Shown piece by piece: positions 26,118 to 38,062 of a stretch of DNA of 64,000 nucleotides (position 1 is the stretch's first letter; each line of letters begins with the position of its first letter). The stretch spans positions 62,001 to 126,000 of the forward strand of contig JACRHT010000017.1 in NCBI GenBank assembly GCA_016217545.1, read 5' to 3'. Below the pieces are notes generated by a model that worked only from the letters and a program-made list of their open reading frames with translations, made no database searches and was not told the DNA's origin. This DNA is from Opitutia bacterium. Lineage in GTDB: Bacteria > Verrucomicrobiota > Verrucomicrobiia > Opitutales > Opitutaceae. A program made the position numbers and the translations under genes.

Positions 26118-26846
26118 ATGCCCGCACCCGCGCCGCTGCCCGAGAATCTCCCGTTCGCCTTCCGCGGCGAACGCATCGATCCGGCCCGCGTCGTTCAGCC
26201 CGCCGGGTTGAAGCGCCTCCGCGCCGCCCGCAACGCCACCGGCAAACCCAACGCCGACGTGCTGCGCGAGTTCATCGGCGTCGCCTCCGACGGCGCGGAA
26301 CGCCGGCTCACCGTCGTCGATTTTCCCGCCGCGATGAGCGAAGCCGAGGCGCAACTCTACGCCGCTCCGTTCGCCGTTCTCGCGCGCTCCGGCACACCGC
26401 TCCACTCGCCCAGCCGAAACGACGACCTGCGCAACGCGCTCGCCCGACTCGAGCGCTTTCTTGCCGCACCGGCGGACGAGCCGGACCCGGCGTTCGCTTG
26501 GATCGAAGGCGACGTGCTGCCCGACGACTCGCTCGTCGTGTGGGCGCGCGACGACGATTTCAGCGCCGCCGTGCTGGCGTCCCGTCCTTTCGCACTCTGG
26601 AGCGAACGACGCGGTGACTTGCTCGCCGCGCTGCGCTCCTTCCCTTTCCCGTGGCCGCCCGCAACGCCGCTGAACTCCCTCTCGCGCACGCAGGAGGAAA
26701 ACCGTTTCGCCCTCGCCCGAGCGTCGCGTAGCGAAGACAGCGATGCCATCGAGTCGGCCCTCGCCTCCGCCTACGGCTGGCCCGGCGACCTGAGCGACGA
26801 CGAAATGCTCGCGCGTCTCGACGCGCTGCACGGAGCGCGCGGTTAG
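26118..26846 (+). CDS. Orphan target-recognition/C-terminal module of an MmeI-type (type IIL) DNA methyltransferase
   Basis: 242 aa. Segments recall, in order, the C-terminal third of MmeI/YeeA-type restriction-modification enzymes: GKPNADVLREFIG (42-54), VVDFPAAMSEAEAQLYAAPF (66-85), VLPDDSLVVWARDDDFSAAV through LWS (133-162; compare the DDYFFGVLHSR...W block), SFPFPWPP (174-181) and YGWPGDLSDDEMLARLDAL (219-237). No SAM-binding or NPPY catalytic motif and no nuclease motif is present, and no methylase gene lies nearby. It may be a relic or a free DNA-recognition protein. Identification is from memory of family motifs. The stop overlaps the convergent gene (TTAG). Confidence 0.65.
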   Translation: MPAPAPLPENLPFAFRGERIDPARVVQPAGLKRLRAARNATGKPNADVLREFIGVASDGAERRLTVVDFPAAMSEAEAQLYAAPFAVLARSGTPLHSPSRNDDLRNALARLERFLAAPADEPDPAFAWIEGDVLPDDSLVVWARDDDFSAAVLASRPFALWSERRGDLLAALRSFPFPWPPATPLNSLSRTQEENRFALARASRSEDSDAIESALASAYGWPGDLSDDEMLARLDALHGARG

Positions 26847-27127
26847 CTCTTTCCGTTTCGGTCGAGCAAACTCCGCCCGACTTTCCACAGGCCGGCGGCG
26901 ACGAAGCCCGCGAGGCACATCACGACGAAGAGACCGGTGAGCAACCGCATCGCGCCCGCTCCGCCCGTGCCACCGAGCGCCTCGATCTGCGCGAGGATGT
27001 CGCGCGCGAGCCGCATCAGCAGCGCGATCGCCGCGACGCACGTCACCGCCACGGCCCAGCGCAGCGCCTTGCCGGCGGGCGCGGAGATTTCCGTCGAAGG
27101 TTTCTTCGGTGCGCGAGGCTTCTTCAC
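26843..27127 (-). CDS. Two-helix membrane protein, unknown
   Basis: 94 aa from a GTG that overlaps the stop of the DUF885 gene (GTGA). Basic proline-rich N-terminus (KKPRAPKKPSTEIS), two membrane helices (ALRWAVAVTCVAAIALLMRL and LLTGLFVVMCLAGFVAAGLW) and a short basic tail. No family recognised. Its stop overlaps the stop of the convergent orphan recognition-domain gene by four bases. Confidence 0.65.
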   Translation of the reverse strand: MKKPRAPKKPSTEISAPAGKALRWAVAVTCVAAIALLMRLARDILAQIEALGGTGGAGAMRLLTGLFVVMCLAGFVAAGLWKVGRSLLDRNGKS

Positions 27128-28941
27128 GGATTCTCCCCGACGAATTTCCAGGATGACTTCCAGTCGCGCGGCAGCTTTGTGCCGCTGAGCCGCGCGCGCG
27201 CCATCTCGATCGGCATTTCGCCACCCTTCATGAACGCGTCGTGGAAATCCTTCTCGGTCATCTTGCCGCTCTTCACCAACTCGGCGTAAAGCGCCCGGAT
27301 CTGGATCGCCCCCATCATGTAGCCGACTTGGTAGAGCGGCGAATAGTCGCCGTTGAACGAGCGGCGCACCTCACCGGTGGCGGTGTGGCGGTCGTGGCCG
27401 ACGCGATCGACGAGGAAGTCGATGCACTGTTGCGGCGTCCATTTGCCGAGGTGGAAATTCAGCGAGAAGATGATGCGCGCGCAGCGATGCGTGCGCCAGA
27501 AAAGCGCGCCGGCGCGGTTGAGCGGCTTCTGTTGGAAGCCGAGATCCCAGAGGTGAAATTCCCACCAGAGCGCCCAACCCTCGACCCAGAACGGCGTGTC
27601 GAACGCGCGGCGGTGCGGATTGTAGCGATCCATATACCAGAACTGCATGTGGTGGCCGGGAATCAGCTCGTGGAAGACGGTCGCACGGCACAGGTGGACG
27701 TTGTTGGCGCGCAGGCTGTCGAGCTTGTCCTTGTGATCCATCGTGTCCGTCGGGAACGAGACGATGATGCGCGGGCCGCCGAGGAAGAACGGGTTCACCT
27801 TCTGCCGATCGGGCGACATCATCGTCATCGTCCAGTCGTCGATCATATGCGGCGGCACCGTGATGAGATCGCGTTTCGTGATGAAATCCACCGCCTCGTA
27901 AGCCAGGCCTGCGATCATCTGCGGCTGGTCGCCCGGCGCGACGTAGTCCTCCTTCATTTTTTCCAGCGCCTTCTTCCAGTCGTCGCCGTAGCCGAGTTCC
28001 TGCGCGACCTTCTTCCACTCGGTTTCGCACCACGCGAATTCCTTTTCCGCGACTGCGATCAGCTGCTGCGGCGTGTAGGGAATCATCTCGTGCTCGAGAT
28101 CGACCGCGAGGCCATCGGCGCCGATCGGATCGCCGACGATCGGCTCGTCTTCGCCCGGCTTCGCCCCGACGACTTTTTCACGGAGGAACTTCGCGTAGTC
28201 GTCCAGCGCGCCCGTGAGCTTCTTGTAAGGCTCACGCGTCCACCAGCCGAACTCCGGGTCGTAGGTGTCGTAGTGTTTGAACCAATCCGCGAGCTGCTTG
28301 CCGGTGGCGTCGAGCTGGTTGATCGCGCGGAGCGCCACGATCTTGCTCGGCTTGATCGCGTTCTCGGCGGGTTTGTCGCTCAGGCCGGACTCGAGCGCCT
28401 TGCGGACGGCATCGAGCTGCACGCGGGCGTCCGCCAGCACGCCGGCGACCGTTTTTCCATCCGGGCGCGCGTATTCGCGGCGCTTTTCCTGCAGCGCGGC
28501 GAGCTGCTCGAAGAACGGCAACAACGGCACGATCTCGGCCATGCGCTTCTGCTGCCGGTCGAGGAGCGCGAGCTGGTATTTCAGCTCCGCGCGCATCAGC
28601 TGCCAGTCGATGCGACCCTCCACGCCGAGCTGCTCGTAGTCCATCGCCTCGAGCTTCGCCTGCCAGGCGCGATAAAATTCCCCGAGCCGTCGCAGTTGCA
28701 CGGGCGAGTTCGGCACCGGGTGCATCACCTCGAGGCCGTGCCGATCTTCCATGAAGCGCTCGACCAACTCGCGCAGCTCGCTCGATTGCGGTTTCGCGAA
28801 CGCATTCAGATCAGGCACGTAGTCGGCCGCGGAGCGCTGCGATTGCGCGGGCTGGCCGTGGCGGAAACTGTCCTCGGCCGCGAAAGCGGCGACCGCGACG
28901 GAACCGGAAGCAAGAAGGCAACGAACGACGTGGTGCATCAT
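27124..28941 (-). CDS. Secreted DUF885-family putative metallopeptidase
   Basis: 605 aa. Signal peptide MMHHVVRCLLASGSVAVAAF. The DUF885 signature ATVFHELIPGHHMQFWYMD contains the HExxH-like HELIPGHH zinc site, and WVEGWALWWEF supplies the expected downstream glutamate. The rest is helical. Family members are predicted M32/M3-like carboxypeptidases of the periplasm; the substrate is unknown. Coupled by GTGA to a small membrane protein gene. Confidence 0.9.
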   Translation of the reverse strand: MMHHVVRCLLASGSVAVAAFAAEDSFRHGQPAQSQRSAADYVPDLNAFAKPQSSELRELVERFMEDRHGLEVMHPVPNSPVQLRRLGEFYRAWQAKLEAMDYEQLGVEGRIDWQLMRAELKYQLALLDRQQKRMAEIVPLLPFFEQLAALQEKRREYARPDGKTVAGVLADARVQLDAVRKALESGLSDKPAENAIKPSKIVALRAINQLDATGKQLADWFKHYDTYDPEFGWWTREPYKKLTGALDDYAKFLREKVVGAKPGEDEPIVGDPIGADGLAVDLEHEMIPYTPQQLIAVAEKEFAWCETEWKKVAQELGYGDDWKKALEKMKEDYVAPGDQPQMIAGLAYEAVDFITKRDLITVPPHMIDDWTMTMMSPDRQKVNPFFLGGPRIIVSFPTDTMDHKDKLDSLRANNVHLCRATVFHELIPGHHMQFWYMDRYNPHRRAFDTPFWVEGWALWWEFHLWDLGFQQKPLNRAGALFWRTHRCARIIFSLNFHLGKWTPQQCIDFLVDRVGHDRHTATGEVRRSFNGDYSPLYQVGYMMGAIQIRALYAELVKSGKMTEKDFHDAFMKGGEMPIEMARARLSGTKLPRDWKSSWKFVGENP

Positions 28942-29018
28942 GGACAAACGGGGTGCGCGCAGTTTCCCCCGAAAGAGAGTCGCGGCAAGCGCGGAGTCTG
29001 CGGACCCGTTCAGCCAAC

Positions 29019-30953
29019 TCACTTCACCGGCCGCCACACCGCCATCGGTGCGACGCCGCGATTGGCCCACGCGAAATACGGCACGGCGATCGCGCCGTCG
29101 ACGTCGAGCGCCGTCACGCCGCCGAGCAATCCGGGGCCCGCGACCGCCGCGATCCTAGGCGTCCGGGCGACGCTCGCCGGAATCGGCTGATCAGCCTGCT
29201 CAAAACAATAGACCAACGGACCGCGTTCAAACGCCGCCTGCCCTTCGGTTGCGGCGATCGCCGGATGCCCGCGCACGATCTGGGGAGGCATCGCAAAATC
29301 GACCTCAACCTCGTCGCCCGCGCGCCACTCGCGCGTGAGCCAGACGTAGCCGTCCGACTCGACCAGCGCCGCGCGCTCGTTGCCGAAACGCACCGCCCAG
29401 TCCGCCGCCTTCGGTTTTTCATAGCGGTAAAGATCCGACGGCACCGGCCGGCCCTGCGCCCAGCCGGGAATGCGCAGCTTGAGCGTGAAAGTCGTCGGCT
29501 TTTCCGGCGCGAGGGCCAACTTCACGCGTCCACTCCACGGGTAGTCGGTGGTCTGCGTCACGCGCACTTTCTGCCCGGCCACGCTCATCTCGCCCGCGCT
29601 CGCCGCGTAGAAGTTCACGTAGAGCGCCTCGCCCTTCACCGCGTAGAAGCAGCCCGTCAGCGACGCGAGCGTGCGCATCAGATTGGGCGGACAGCACGCG
29701 CAACCGAACCACGGCGCGCGACCGGCGTGGCCGTGGTTGTTCTTCGCCGCGCCGTCGTAGGCCAGCGGGTTCGGGTAGAAAAACCGATCGCCGCTTGCCG
29801 ACACGCCGCTGAGGAAGCCGTTGAACGCGGTGCGCTCGAACACATCCATGAAACGGCTTTCGCCGCTCAACAGAAACATCCGGTGCGCCCACTGCATCAG
29901 GGCGACAGCGGCGCAGGTCTCGTTGTAGCCGTCGTGCGGCAACTCGTAATCCGCGCCGTAGGCCTCGCCGCGCGCGAGCGCACCCACGCCGCCCGTCAGG
30001 TAGAGTTTCCGCGCCGCCATGTTTTCCCAGATGCGCTCGATCGCACGCTGGTAACGCTCATCGCCGGTCAGCGCCGCGACATCGGCCATTCCCGAATAGA
30101 GATAGTTCGCCCTCACCGCGTGGCCGACCGCCTCGGTCTGGTCGACGACGAGCGCGTGTTGTTGCCCGTAAGACGAGCCGCCCGGCCCGCGCGCATCGAG
30201 GAAGATTTGCGCGAGCTTCAGCCAGCGCGCGTCGCCGGTGACGCGGTAGAGCTTCACGAGTCCCATCTCCACGATCTCGTGCCCGGGCGCGATGCGGAGC
30301 CGGCCATCGCCAAAGTCGCGCCAGAGCAGCTCGGCGTTTTTCACGCACACGTCGAGGAGCGCTCGTTTGCCGGTCGCCTGGAAATGCGCGACGCCCGCCT
30401 CGTAGAGGTGACCGCAGTTGTAGAGTTCGTGGCTGAGCTGCGGATCCTTTTCCCAACGTTTCGCGCCGACCCACTCGTGCCCGGGCGAATCGGGATGCAT
30501 CGTGCGGAACGTGTAGAGATACCCATCGGGCTCCTGCGCCGCCGCCAAGCGCGCGATCCAGCCGTCGAGTGTCGCCTCGAGCGCCGCGTCCGGCCGCATG
30601 CTGAGCACGTAGGACGCGCCCTCGATCGCCTTGTAGACGTCGGTGTCGTCGAACGGATAGATCGTCGGCGGCTTGATTTGGAAATCCTTCTCGCCCGCCG
30701 CGCGCCGGCGCATGACTTCAGCCGCGAGATCGAAGTTCTTCAGGCGACCGGATTCCTCGCATTGCGCGAGCGCGAAGGGCACCGTGACGGAGCGATTCGT
30801 TTCCTGTTTCGTTTTCCAAAAGCCGTCCGTGACGCGCACGTCCGTGAACGGCACCGGGCGGATCGGATAATCCGCGGCCGAGGTCGTGGTGGCGACCGAG
30901 GCGAACAGCAATGCGACAACCAACGTTGGGGCGACAACAGGCGGGGTGGCCAT
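29019..30953 (-). CDS. GH127-family glycoside hydrolase (putative beta-L-arabinofuranosidase)
   Basis: 644 aa with signal peptide (MATPPVVAPTLVVALLFASV). Formerly DUF1680. The zinc/catalytic residues of GH127 are visible: YNETCAAVALMQW (Glu and Cys ligands) and GCACCPPNLMRTL (the tandem cysteines, one of them the nucleophile). The start of the (alpha/alpha)6 barrel is PFTDVRVTDGFWKTKQETNR. Removes beta-L-arabinofuranose or related sugars from plant glycans or glycoproteins. Lies 77 bases upstream of the DUF885 gene on the same strand. Confidence 0.93.
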   Translation of the reverse strand: MATPPVVAPTLVVALLFASVATTTSAADYPIRPVPFTDVRVTDGFWKTKQETNRSVTVPFALAQCEESGRLKNFDLAAEVMRRRAAGEKDFQIKPPTIYPFDDTDVYKAIEGASYVLSMRPDAALEATLDGWIARLAAAQEPDGYLYTFRTMHPDSPGHEWVGAKRWEKDPQLSHELYNCGHLYEAGVAHFQATGKRALLDVCVKNAELLWRDFGDGRLRIAPGHEIVEMGLVKLYRVTGDARWLKLAQIFLDARGPGGSSYGQQHALVVDQTEAVGHAVRANYLYSGMADVAALTGDERYQRAIERIWENMAARKLYLTGGVGALARGEAYGADYELPHDGYNETCAAVALMQWAHRMFLLSGESRFMDVFERTAFNGFLSGVSASGDRFFYPNPLAYDGAAKNNHGHAGRAPWFGCACCPPNLMRTLASLTGCFYAVKGEALYVNFYAASAGEMSVAGQKVRVTQTTDYPWSGRVKLALAPEKPTTFTLKLRIPGWAQGRPVPSDLYRYEKPKAADWAVRFGNERAALVESDGYVWLTREWRAGDEVEVDFAMPPQIVRGHPAIAATEGQAAFERGPLVYCFEQADQPIPASVARTPRIAAVAGPGLLGGVTALDVDGAIAVPYFAWANRGVAPMAVWRPVK

Positions 30954-31020
30954 GGCGCGAGTCTTGCGCGCCCAATTCGCGGCGCAAGCGCGCGACGCCC
31001 CGACGTTGCTCGAACAGTAG

Positions 31021-31046
31021 GAAAAAGGCCGCCTCACGGCGGCCTT
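31021..31046 (-). terminator. Rho-independent terminator of btuB
   Basis: On the minus strand AAGGCCGCC-GTGA-GGCGGCCTT (arms 31038-31046 and 31025-31033) running into TTTTTCC; 28 bases after the btuB stop. Confidence 0.9.
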
Positions 31047-31073
31047 CGCATGCATCGACGAATACCCGGAGGC

Positions 31074-32945
31074 TCAGAACCTCCACTCCACGCCGGCAAA
31101 GACGCCGGCGCCCGGCTGCGGGTAGCCGTGCACTTCCTCGTAGGTCTCGTTGAGCAGGTTCTCCACGCGCACCTTGAGCGTCAGCGTGTCCGTCGCGCGC
31201 CAGGCGGCGTAGACGCGCGCGACCGCGTAGTCCTCCGCGTCGATGTTTGCGAACGTCGCGGCGTGCACGTCTTCGCGCTGCGCGGCGAACGCCACGCCCG
31301 CGCCGGCGCTGAAGCCGCGACCGAAATCGTGCCAGAGATCCGCCGAGCCGCTGTGGCGCGGGCGGCGCAGAAGGCGCGTGTGCTGCGTGAGGTTGTCCGC
31401 CTCGAGATAGGTGTAGGCAAATCGCGCCTCGGTCGCGCTCGCGCCCGGCAGCGTGAACTTGCCGGACAACTCCACGCCGCGTGTGCGCGCTCGCTCGACG
31501 TTCTTCACCGTGCTCGGGAAAGCGACGAAATCGTAGGTGATGAGGTTCGTCAGACGCGTATCGAACCACGTCGCGCTGAGCGTGCCGCGATTGTGCGCGA
31601 GGTAGAAATCGACGCCAGCGTCCCAGCCGCGCGCCTTTTCCGGCGCAAGGTTCGGGTTGCCGACGTAGAACGCGCTTTGCCCGTAGAGATCGAGAAACGA
31701 CGGCGCGCGGAAACCCGTGCCGTAGCTCGCGCGGAGCTTCACCCGTTGCTGCGCCACGAGCCATGCCGCCGTCGCACGACCGGTGGTCGCACGGCCGAAG
31801 GTGTCGAAGTCGTCGCTGCGCAGTCCGGCGGTGAGGTAGACGTTCTCGGCCGGATTGATTTCGTCCTGCACGAACACCGCGAAGAGTTGCTGGTGTTTGT
31901 TGATGGCGCCAAAGCCCGTGTTGACCGTGTGGTTGACCTCCGTGGTCACGCCGCCGGTGATGCGCTGCTTCTCGACGCCCGCGTAGCTCGCCTGCCAGTC
32001 GAGCACGGCGCGGCGGTTTTTCACGACGGTGATCTGCGTCGCTCCGCCCGCGCGCGGGTTTTCCGAGACGAAACGCCGATCCTGCCCGCCGAGCACGGCG
32101 CGGCTGGTCAACGTCGGCGAAGGCGTGAAGTCCGCGAACACGGTCGCGAGCTGGTTGCTCTCACGGTCCTGATTGTCGGGATCGTTCGTGAAGCGCGTGC
32201 CGGGCGAGCCGTAGACGCCGTGGAAGCCGCGCCACGTCGCCCCGAGCGCGACGGCGTCGCTCGCGCGATGATCGACGCGGAGCACGTAGGTCGCGGAATC
32301 GAAATCGTTGTTCGCGCGATCGTTGTCGGTGTGGCCGCCGAGCGCGGAGAACGAGAACGCGTTCTTCGCGTCGCCGCGCTGCGCCTTCACGGCCCCTTGG
32401 ATCGTGCCGAAAGAGCCGGCCTCCGCCGCCACACTGCCGCTGAGCGCCCCGGCGCCGCGCTGCGCGCGCAGCGACACGACGCCGCCGACCGCTTCGCCGC
32501 CGTAGAGCGTGCTCTGCGGCCCGTGCGCGATCTCGAGCGAGTCGCACGCGCTGACGCACGCGCCGCCGAGCGCGACCGCGTAGTCGGTGTTCGGGTCGTT
32601 GAACCGGATCCCGTCGACGAGGAACAGCGTCTGGTTGCTGTTCGCGCCGCGGAGGAAGAGCGACGTGGAGCCGCCCGCGCCACCGGACGCGAACGCCGGC
32701 GCTCCGGGCACGCCGGCCAGCGCGGAGCGCAAGCCGGTGAGTTGTTGCCGCGCGAGTTCGGCGGCGCTGATCGAGTCGACCGCGCTGCCGAGCGTATTGG
32801 CCGCGACGGGCGTGCGCGTGGCGGTGACGACGTAGTCGTCGACTTTGGTGGGCGCCGCGTCTTGCGCGAGCGCGAGGAGCCCCGGCGCGAAGCCGGCGGC
32901 GAGGAGGAGCGAGCGTCGAAGCGACGTCGCAAACGAGTTGGACAT
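31074..32945 (-). CDS. btuB: TonB-dependent vitamin B12 receptor BtuB
   Basis: 623 aa. Signal peptide MSNSFATSLRRSLLLAAGFA; TonB box and plug start (DDYVVTATRTPVAANTLGSA); plug motif LFLRGANSNQTLFLVDGIRF; 22-strand barrel ending in AGVEWRF with a terminal phenylalanine. Size and plug sequence fit BtuB-type cobalamin receptors rather than siderophore receptors. Outer-membrane import of B12 using TonB energy. The regulatory context supports this: a class-II-like cobalamin aptamer lies upstream and metH is divergent. A hairpin covers the ribosome binding site. Confidence 0.88.
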   Translation of the reverse strand: MSNSFATSLRRSLLLAAGFAPGLLALAQDAAPTKVDDYVVTATRTPVAANTLGSAVDSISAAELARQQLTGLRSALAGVPGAPAFASGGAGGSTSLFLRGANSNQTLFLVDGIRFNDPNTDYAVALGGACVSACDSLEIAHGPQSTLYGGEAVGGVVSLRAQRGAGALSGSVAAEAGSFGTIQGAVKAQRGDAKNAFSFSALGGHTDNDRANNDFDSATYVLRVDHRASDAVALGATWRGFHGVYGSPGTRFTNDPDNQDRESNQLATVFADFTPSPTLTSRAVLGGQDRRFVSENPRAGGATQITVVKNRRAVLDWQASYAGVEKQRITGGVTTEVNHTVNTGFGAINKHQQLFAVFVQDEINPAENVYLTAGLRSDDFDTFGRATTGRATAAWLVAQQRVKLRASYGTGFRAPSFLDLYGQSAFYVGNPNLAPEKARGWDAGVDFYLAHNRGTLSATWFDTRLTNLITYDFVAFPSTVKNVERARTRGVELSGKFTLPGASATEARFAYTYLEADNLTQHTRLLRRPRHSGSADLWHDFGRGFSAGAGVAFAAQREDVHAATFANIDAEDYAVARVYAAWRATDTLTLKVRVENLLNETYEEVHGYPQPGAGVFAGVEWRF

Positions 32946-32975
32946 GATCTGCTTTTCCAGCGGCAAGAGCAGATC
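32946..32975 (-). promoter_or_regulatory. RBS-sequestering hairpin at the btuB start codon
   Basis: On the minus strand GATCTGCT...AGCAGATC (arms 32968-32975 and 32946-32953, extended by further pairs) ends directly at the ATG, and its 3' arm holds the purine-rich GGAAAAG. This is the layout expected of a translational riboswitch expression platform. Confidence 0.6.
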
Positions 32976-32978
32976 CAC

Positions 32979-33070
32979 GCCCGGGTGCCGGCTTTGCTGC
33001 GACGGCGCCTCAAACAGGTTTCCACTCCCACCCTTCACTGGCCCCGAAGAAATCCCCGGGGCGTAATGCG
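32979..33070 (-). ncRNA. Possible second, degenerate cobalamin aptamer next to btuB
   Basis: The leader just before the hairpin contains AAGCCGGCACCCGGGC (minus strand, 32994-32979), partly like the B12 box, preceded by GTGGAAACC and CGCCGTCGCAGC, which vaguely recall the P4 loop and core of class-I cobalamin riboswitches. The match is weak, and I list it because of its position between the better aptamer and the start codon. Confidence 0.27.
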
Positions 33071-33159
33071 ATGAAGTTTCCGCCGCGCGCGGTGACGCGC
33101 ATCGACGGAAGGTGAGCCTCGGCAGCCAGATGTTCGGACTCCGCAATCCGCGCCGTCCG

Positions 33160-33240
33160 CGCGAAGGTCCAAGGACCAAGGGCCAAGTAACAGGAGCGGG
33201 CTCCTGCTACTTGCGCACTTGCGACTTGTTACTTCGCGCG
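33160..33240. repeat. Word repeats (AAGGTCCAAGGACCAAGG / ACTTGCGACTTGTTACTT) in the btuB leader
   Basis: Two sets of degenerate 7-10 base words stand next to each other, including a near-perfect 13-bp inverted repeat AAGTAACAGGAGC / GCTCCTGCTACTT (33185-33197, 33200-33212; one mismatch). They separate the aptamer from the btuB start and resemble the other word repeats of this window in style. Confidence 0.65.
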
Positions 33241-33282
33241 AGGCGCACCCCGCGCTCCCCTTCACTTTCGCCGAAGCGAAAA

Positions 33283-33376
33283 TTGGTTTCCGGTGCCTGC
33301 CACCGGCGAGCGCGAGTCATGCGTTACCGCAGCGCAACTGTGGCCGGTTTGCACGGCCTTCCCTGCGTCTGCCAAG
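33283..33376 (-). ncRNA. Cobalamin riboswitch, class-II-like aptamer
   Basis: Read on the minus strand: closing helix CTTGG...CCAA; GGGAA; hairpin GGCCG-TGCAAAC-CGGCC; hairpin CAG-TTGCG-CTG; GCG-GTAACGCATGACT-CGC; CTCGCC; then hairpin CCGGTG-GCAGG-CACCGG. This follows the order of the env8-type hydroxocobalamin aptamer (GGGAA, UGAAAUU loop, CAG hairpin, CGGUUA...CUCCG, UGCC, P13). Loop UUGC can kiss loop GCAG. It points toward btuB, though 338 bases from its ATG, and sits between btuB and B12-dependent metH. Assigned by eye, without a covariance model. Confidence 0.6.
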
Positions 33377-33636
33377 TTGAGGATGAAAGAACTCAGGAGC
33401 CGCAACGAACCCAATTCGCTCGCCACGCCGCAAGCGCAATCGCTGCGCGCGGATTGTGGTGACACGATGCGCAGCCTTGGCGAAGGCAGGGCGCGGACTC
33501 CGCTCTGCGCCGCAACTTAAACTGATCGCGCCGGCGAGCGGCTCGCCGCCCTGTCTTCACTGGCCGGATTCCTGGATTGTCATAAAACTTCGCGCTCCGC
33601 CCGAGCGGTCAAACGCCACTGTTGCCTTTCTCGCAT

Positions 33637-33651
33637 CATCGAATCTTGATG
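33637..33651. promoter_or_regulatory. Imperfect palindrome upstream of metH
   Basis: CATCGAATCTTGATG, with symmetric CATC...GATG ends and a TTGATG half, ends 20 bases before the metH ATG. It resembles the SahR-type methionine-cycle operator (CATCAAGATATCTTGATG) known from Proteobacteria. No such regulator is encoded here, so the call is tentative. Confidence 0.35.
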
Positions 33652-33671
33652 CATCGATACGAACTGACCGC

Positions 33672-37640
<3,969 letters not shown>

Positions 37641-37680
37641 GCCGAGAAGACCTGTGGACCGAAGCCTTGGCGTAGGCCCA

Positions 37681-37707
37681 TGGCTCGCGCCGTATCTCGA
37701 CTACTAA
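37681..37707 (+). pseudogene. Duplicated 3' tail of metH
   Basis: The 27 bases encode WLAPYLDY-stop again, 40 bases after the true metH end. GCCGAGAAG precedes the first copy directly and is itself repeated after it, so the intervening unit looks like an insertion that duplicated the coding tail. The second copy has different third bases. Confidence 0.7.
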
Positions 37708-37711
37708 GGTG

Positions 37712-37735
37712 GAACGCGTTGACCCCAACGCGTTC
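37712..37735 (+). terminator. Inverted repeat after metH, possible terminator or repeat unit
   Basis: GAACGCGTTG-ACCC-CAACGCGTTC, perfect 10-bp arms with a 4-base loop. No T-run follows, so it may be a mobile palindromic unit rather than a true intrinsic terminator. Confidence 0.45.
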
Positions 37736-38062
37736 TTCGGCCCGCCGCGCGTGGCGGTAGCAGCTTTCGACACGGAGCCCGAAAGAGGTCCAATCCGAGA
37801 ACACGGAGCATCGCCTCCGTGTCCTCCGGTTCGTCTTCGCTTTCCTCTGTGACAAAGCCCCGGAACCAGAGACGCCCACTAAACACACGAATCACACGAA
37901 ACCGAGCTGACCAGAAAGCCCCCCAGAATTGCCCGCGGAAGACACGGAACACACAGAAATCTATTCGCGGGCAAAACCTCCTGAAGCGGCGCTGCTTTCG
38001 TGTCTATTCGTGTGTTTCGTGGGCCCTTCTTCCGTGTGTTCCGTGGGCAAATATCTGCCGGA

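Larger units (their letters stand above)
37641..38062. repeat. 422-base intergenic region made of dispersed-type repeats
   Basis: No convincing gene. In order: a GCCGAGAAG copy, a unit ACCTGTGGACCGAAGCCTTG, a second copy of the metH tail (37681-37707), a GAACGCGTTG inverted repeat (37712-37735), CCTCCGTGTCCTCCGG-type words, AAACACACGAATCACACGAA, GACACGGAACACACAG, and finally TTCGTGTCTATTCGTGTGTT with CTTCCGTGTGTTCCGTGGGC. These last forms look like repeats I associate with verrucomicrobial and planctomycete genomes. Confidence 0.7.

Noticed and set aside
28953-33074. A 1373-codon open frame on the plus strand opposite the GH127 and btuB genes
   Set aside because: Its composition is Arg/Ala-rich and shapeless, while the minus-strand frames carry complete families with signal peptides, catalytic motifs and a terminator. 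High GC leaves few stops in antisense frames.
33480-33671. A SAM or SAH riboswitch upstream of metH
   Set aside because: None of the conserved core elements of those aptamers could be found on the plus strand; only the short palindrome is present.
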